Shown: positions 61,125 through 64,000 of the stretch, piece after piece
Numbering within the stretch: position 1 is the stretch's first letter
How the letters are laid out: each line of letters begins with the position of its first letter
From: Epiperipatus broadwayi
Taxonomy: Eukaryota; Onychophora; Udeonychophora; Euonychophora; Peripatidae
Assembly (NCBI GenBank): GCA_028023455.1
Contig: JAQFVV010000018.1
Span: forward strand, 5,605,800-5,669,799
Length of the DNA: 64,000 nucleotides
Direction: 5' to 3'
The notes under the pieces: model-generated
Databases searched by the model: none
What the model saw: only the letters and a program-made list of their open reading frames with translations
What the model was told of the DNA's origin: nothing
Made by a program: the position numbers and the translations under genes

Positions 61125-62371
61125 ATTTGCAGACTTATCAGTCTTTTATCAGTTTTATACAAAATTTTTACTAAGATAATTACAGCTCATTTACATAGAA
61201 CTTTGGGCTTCAAACATCCAAATGAACAAGCTGGATTTAAAAGTGGTTTTAGTATAGTGGATCATATCCAAGTATTGAGAGAAATTTAGAAAGGACCAAT
61301 GAATATAAGTTGCCATTGTGCTTTTTGCAGATTATGAAAAGGCATTTGATTCTATAAACATCTCTTCAGTGATTAAAGCATTCGTCAAAGTATAGACTGA
61401 GGATATTGTCATATTCTGAAGAATATTTATAAAAATGCAACAACAACAATTACATTACATAATGATACTAGGAAGATTAACATTAAGAAGGTGTAAACTA
61501 GGGTGACTCCATATCTCCAAAACTTTTTACAGCAATGCTGCAAGATATATTTTGTGGATTAAAATGGGAAGCTAGAGAAATAAAAGTAAATGGAGATTAC
61601 TTAAATTTTGCAGATGATAGTCATTTTTGCAAATAATGCTTCAGAGCCTCAGGAAATATTGCAAGATTTATCAGATGAAAATAAGAAAGTAGGACTAAAG
61701 ATAAATATTAAAAAGATTAAAGTAAATGTTCAATGGATTTTCTCAAAAGATGAAAATAAAGATTGATAATGATGAGTTAGAAGTTAAAAATTTCAAATAC
61801 CTTGGTCAGATTATTACTACAGATGGAAGCAAACTAGATGAAATTAAATTAATCATAGAATTAAACTTGGTTGGGGTGCTTTTGGTGAAAATAACTTAAT
61901 ATTAAAAAAAAATCTGCCAATGTGTTTGAAAAGGAAGGTTTTTAATAAATGTGTTTACCATTTCTTACTTATGGATCTGAGACTTTGAACACTTAATAGA
62001 AAAGCAATACAGAGACTTAAGACCATTCAAAGATGTATGGAGAAATGTGTGTTAGGAATAACAAGAAGAGATCAAAAACACAATACATGGGTAAGAGAAA
62101 AAGGTATTACAACCACATTAAGAGGCTGAAGTGGAATTGTGCTGGACATATTTCTAGAAGAGATGATAATAGATGGACAGTTGAAATCTTAAACCGGATT
62201 TCAAGAGATTATAAAAGATCTAGAAAGAAACCACAGGTGAATAGAATGGATGAAATAACCAAGTATATGGAGATGATGTGGAGATGAGAAGTTAGAGATC
62301 AAAGAAAATGGATTGAACTTGAAGAGATCTTCATTCTGCAGTGAACTGATAATAGTTGAAGATGATGATAA
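61125..62371 (+). mobile_element. RTE-like LINE, 3' portion
   Basis: Plus-strand copy of the family at 1-1,145. RT blocks are LISLLSVLYKIFTKI and EQAGFKSGFSIVDHIQVL (open), then DYEKAFDS, TPYLQ, ADDxVIFANN and NFKYLGQIITTDGSKLDE in shifting frames. The post-RT part KWNCAGHISRRDDNRW is open at 62,033-62,287. It ends in a GAAGATGATGATAATG simple repeat, the kind of short 3' tail used by RTE elements instead of poly(A). It is 5'-truncated within RT and more damaged than the other copy. Confidence 0.88.
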
Positions 62372-64000
62372 TGCGTGTGTTTATTTCATAACCCAACTTA
62401 CATATATACAATCATATTTTACATATGTCTTAAGATATATTATGTATATCAGTGTATTAATAATATTATATGTATAATTTCAATTAAAAAAAACGTCTTG
62501 CAGTTATCTCACACTGTGCTACAACTTACTGAATTTAACCCAAGATTTCTCATGTAAGGAGACTATAGTAAATAAATATGAAATAATTTATAATGTATAA
62601 AGAATTTATGGTCAACAAAGCAATTTATCTTGAATTGGGCATTTGAATCAAGATGAAATCTTAATGGCATAATTAAAAAATATGCAATTATAAGAGGAGA
62701 CATTTTTAGCAAGTTCCTCTTCAACTGAGATTTTGCTGGTGAAATCTACATGCTTTGTTCCTTAAATGTTATATGTTTTTATAAGAAATATTTATAAAAT
62801 ACTGATAAATAGAAGTATTCAATCTTCAGAAAAAATGTTAGTTATTTAAAAAATATGATTACATACCCACTATATTCCAAATTGACATAGTATGCTTATC
62901 ATACTTTTTTTTATCATTTTCTTACATTTTTAATTATAATTTGATTAATTATATGCTCAATCATTTGATTTCTTGCACCCATTTAAAAAATTTCATTATT
63001 CTGCACAAAATACATCTTATTATAATTTCATCTCCATAAGTTTCTATGAGAGATAATATAATTTGCTTAATTTTTTAAAGATAATTTTATAGTTATTTTA
63101 TAATAGTAATTTTTAACTAACAATTATACATTTTATAAAAGTTGTTATTGTCATTTTTGTTTTATGTTCTTCTACTTTCTTTTATCAACAATTAAATACT
63201 AGAAATTTTAACAATTAAGTTACTTTTATCTCATTTCCTGAGATATTGACTTGTGTAAATATATTCTTAATTGATAAGTGTCATTTTCCTATTTATTAAT
63301 TTTTGACTCAAATTTAATCTTTTATGTAAAAAATATTTCAAATTATTTTTTTGAGTTATATCTACAATCTACATAATTAATAACTTGTAGATTTATAACT
63401 TTATGCTTATCCAAATTATGATAATATTAAATAGTGCTATAGCACTATTTAATACTATCATAATCTACATAATTGTGTAGTTATCTTTCAAAAAATTAAT
63501 TTAAATATCTTTCATTACTTTACCAAACTATATAGGAGTAAAATAACTTATCAAGTTTTTGCTTTTGCCCTGACATTTGATTGAGTTAACAAATCTAATT
63601 ACTTTTGGTAAATATCCAATTTCAAAAGAGCTTCTTTACACTTTTTATAAAAATATGACAGGATACACCTCTAATATTTGGTTTGAGTTTATACATGCTA
63701 TAGTCTGTTGACTAGAAACACTAAACAAAACAAAAAAAAAAAATGTGATAACCTACTTTCAATTGTTTAAAAAAAAAAAATTGCATATTTATCAGAATGC
63801 ATTGGAAAACCTACATGGGATTGAATTTCATTAAATAATAGACACAAAAAAGCTTTAATTTCTGTGGCACAAAATTTTAACAAATAAATCTGGGTTAATA
63901 ATACATAAAATGCAATGTTTTAAGGTAGTCCTTCTATTATTACTTTAACTTAAATGGCAAAGAATTTCTGGTAACTAAGATATGGAGACAAACTGCCTCC
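62372..64000. other. AT-rich stretch upstream of exon A, without recognisable gene
   Basis: No convincing exon was seen. A GT-type donor at 62,880 lacks a pyrimidine-rich acceptor and has the wrong phase for exon A. A strong palindrome lies at 63,415-63,464. Confidence 0.45.
63415..63464. repeat. 50-bp palindrome
   Basis: ATTATGATAATATTAAATAG and its inverse flank a central GTGCTATAGCAC. Each arm is 24 bp with one mismatch. TCTACATAATT occurs directly on both sides. Confidence 0.85.

Noticed and set aside
62875-62910. Possible upstream exon ending GTATGTAATC on the minus strand
   Set aside because: The acceptor is purine-rich and the open phase leaves two bases, while exon A needs phase 0.

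Overview
This is a very AT-rich (about three quarters A+T by eye) stretch of an animal genome with a heavy and mostly decayed load of transposable elements. No bacterial-style gene organisation is present, and most long open frames are shadows of transposons. The host is probably an invertebrate with a large, intron-rich genome; I cannot name it from the sequence. The element mix (RTE-like and other endonuclease LINEs, Gypsy LTR elements, Penelope-like elements, mariner and BED-type hAT elements) fits molluscs, arachnids and several other groups.

The one host gene I can support lies on the minus strand and crosses almost the whole window. Seven short exons at 60.2, 49.4, 29.5, 15.0, 10.9, 6.9 and 6.2-6.4 kb have splice signals and mutually compatible phases. 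Spliced, they give about 231 codons. The middle exons encode a coiled coil that I match from memory to vertebrate centrosomal protein CEP70. Introns run from 0.5 to 19.9 kb, so nearly everything else between 6.4 and 60.2 kb is intronic transposon debris. The true 3' end is uncertain, and an alternative last exon lies at 4.8-4.9 kb.

Layout by position. 0-1.1 kb: RTE-like LINE, minus. 2.6-2.9 kb: LINE tail. 3.0-3.7 kb: inverted and direct repeats. 9.5-10.4 kb: two foldback elements. 12.4 and 21.3 kb: two copies of a repeat with a hammerhead-like core, one with its core inverted. 15.3 kb: GC-richer insertion. 16.8 kb: deleted mariner. 18.1-18.6 kb: near-perfect 156-bp inverted repeat inside 13-bp direct repeats. 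18.9-20.6 kb: Gypsy pol remnant. 24.8 kb: promoter-like signals. 25.7-27.1 kb: APE-type LINE remnant. 28.5-29.1 kb: non-autonomous hAT with 8-bp target duplication. 30.2-31.1 kb: Penelope-like element with an open RT/GIY-YIG frame. 33.6, 37.3 and 48.3 kb: one foldback family. 37.9-44.4 kb: complete LTR element with primer-binding site, polypurine tract, a 346-codon coiled-coil frame, two internal tandem arrays and only the last piece of pol. 46.2-47.1 kb: second Penelope-like element. 55.3 kb: second mariner with the same deletion. 57-58.4 kb: hAT transposase pseudogene. 58.8-59.3 kb: duplicated Penelope endonuclease fragment. 61.1-62.4 kb: second copy of the RTE-like LINE, plus strand.

The most unusual observations are the phase-consistent gene hidden across 53 kb of transposons, the gag-type LTR element with its 16-residue repeat array, the very young inverted repeat, the flipped repeat core, and the recurrence of hammerhead-ribozyme-like motifs in several repeats.
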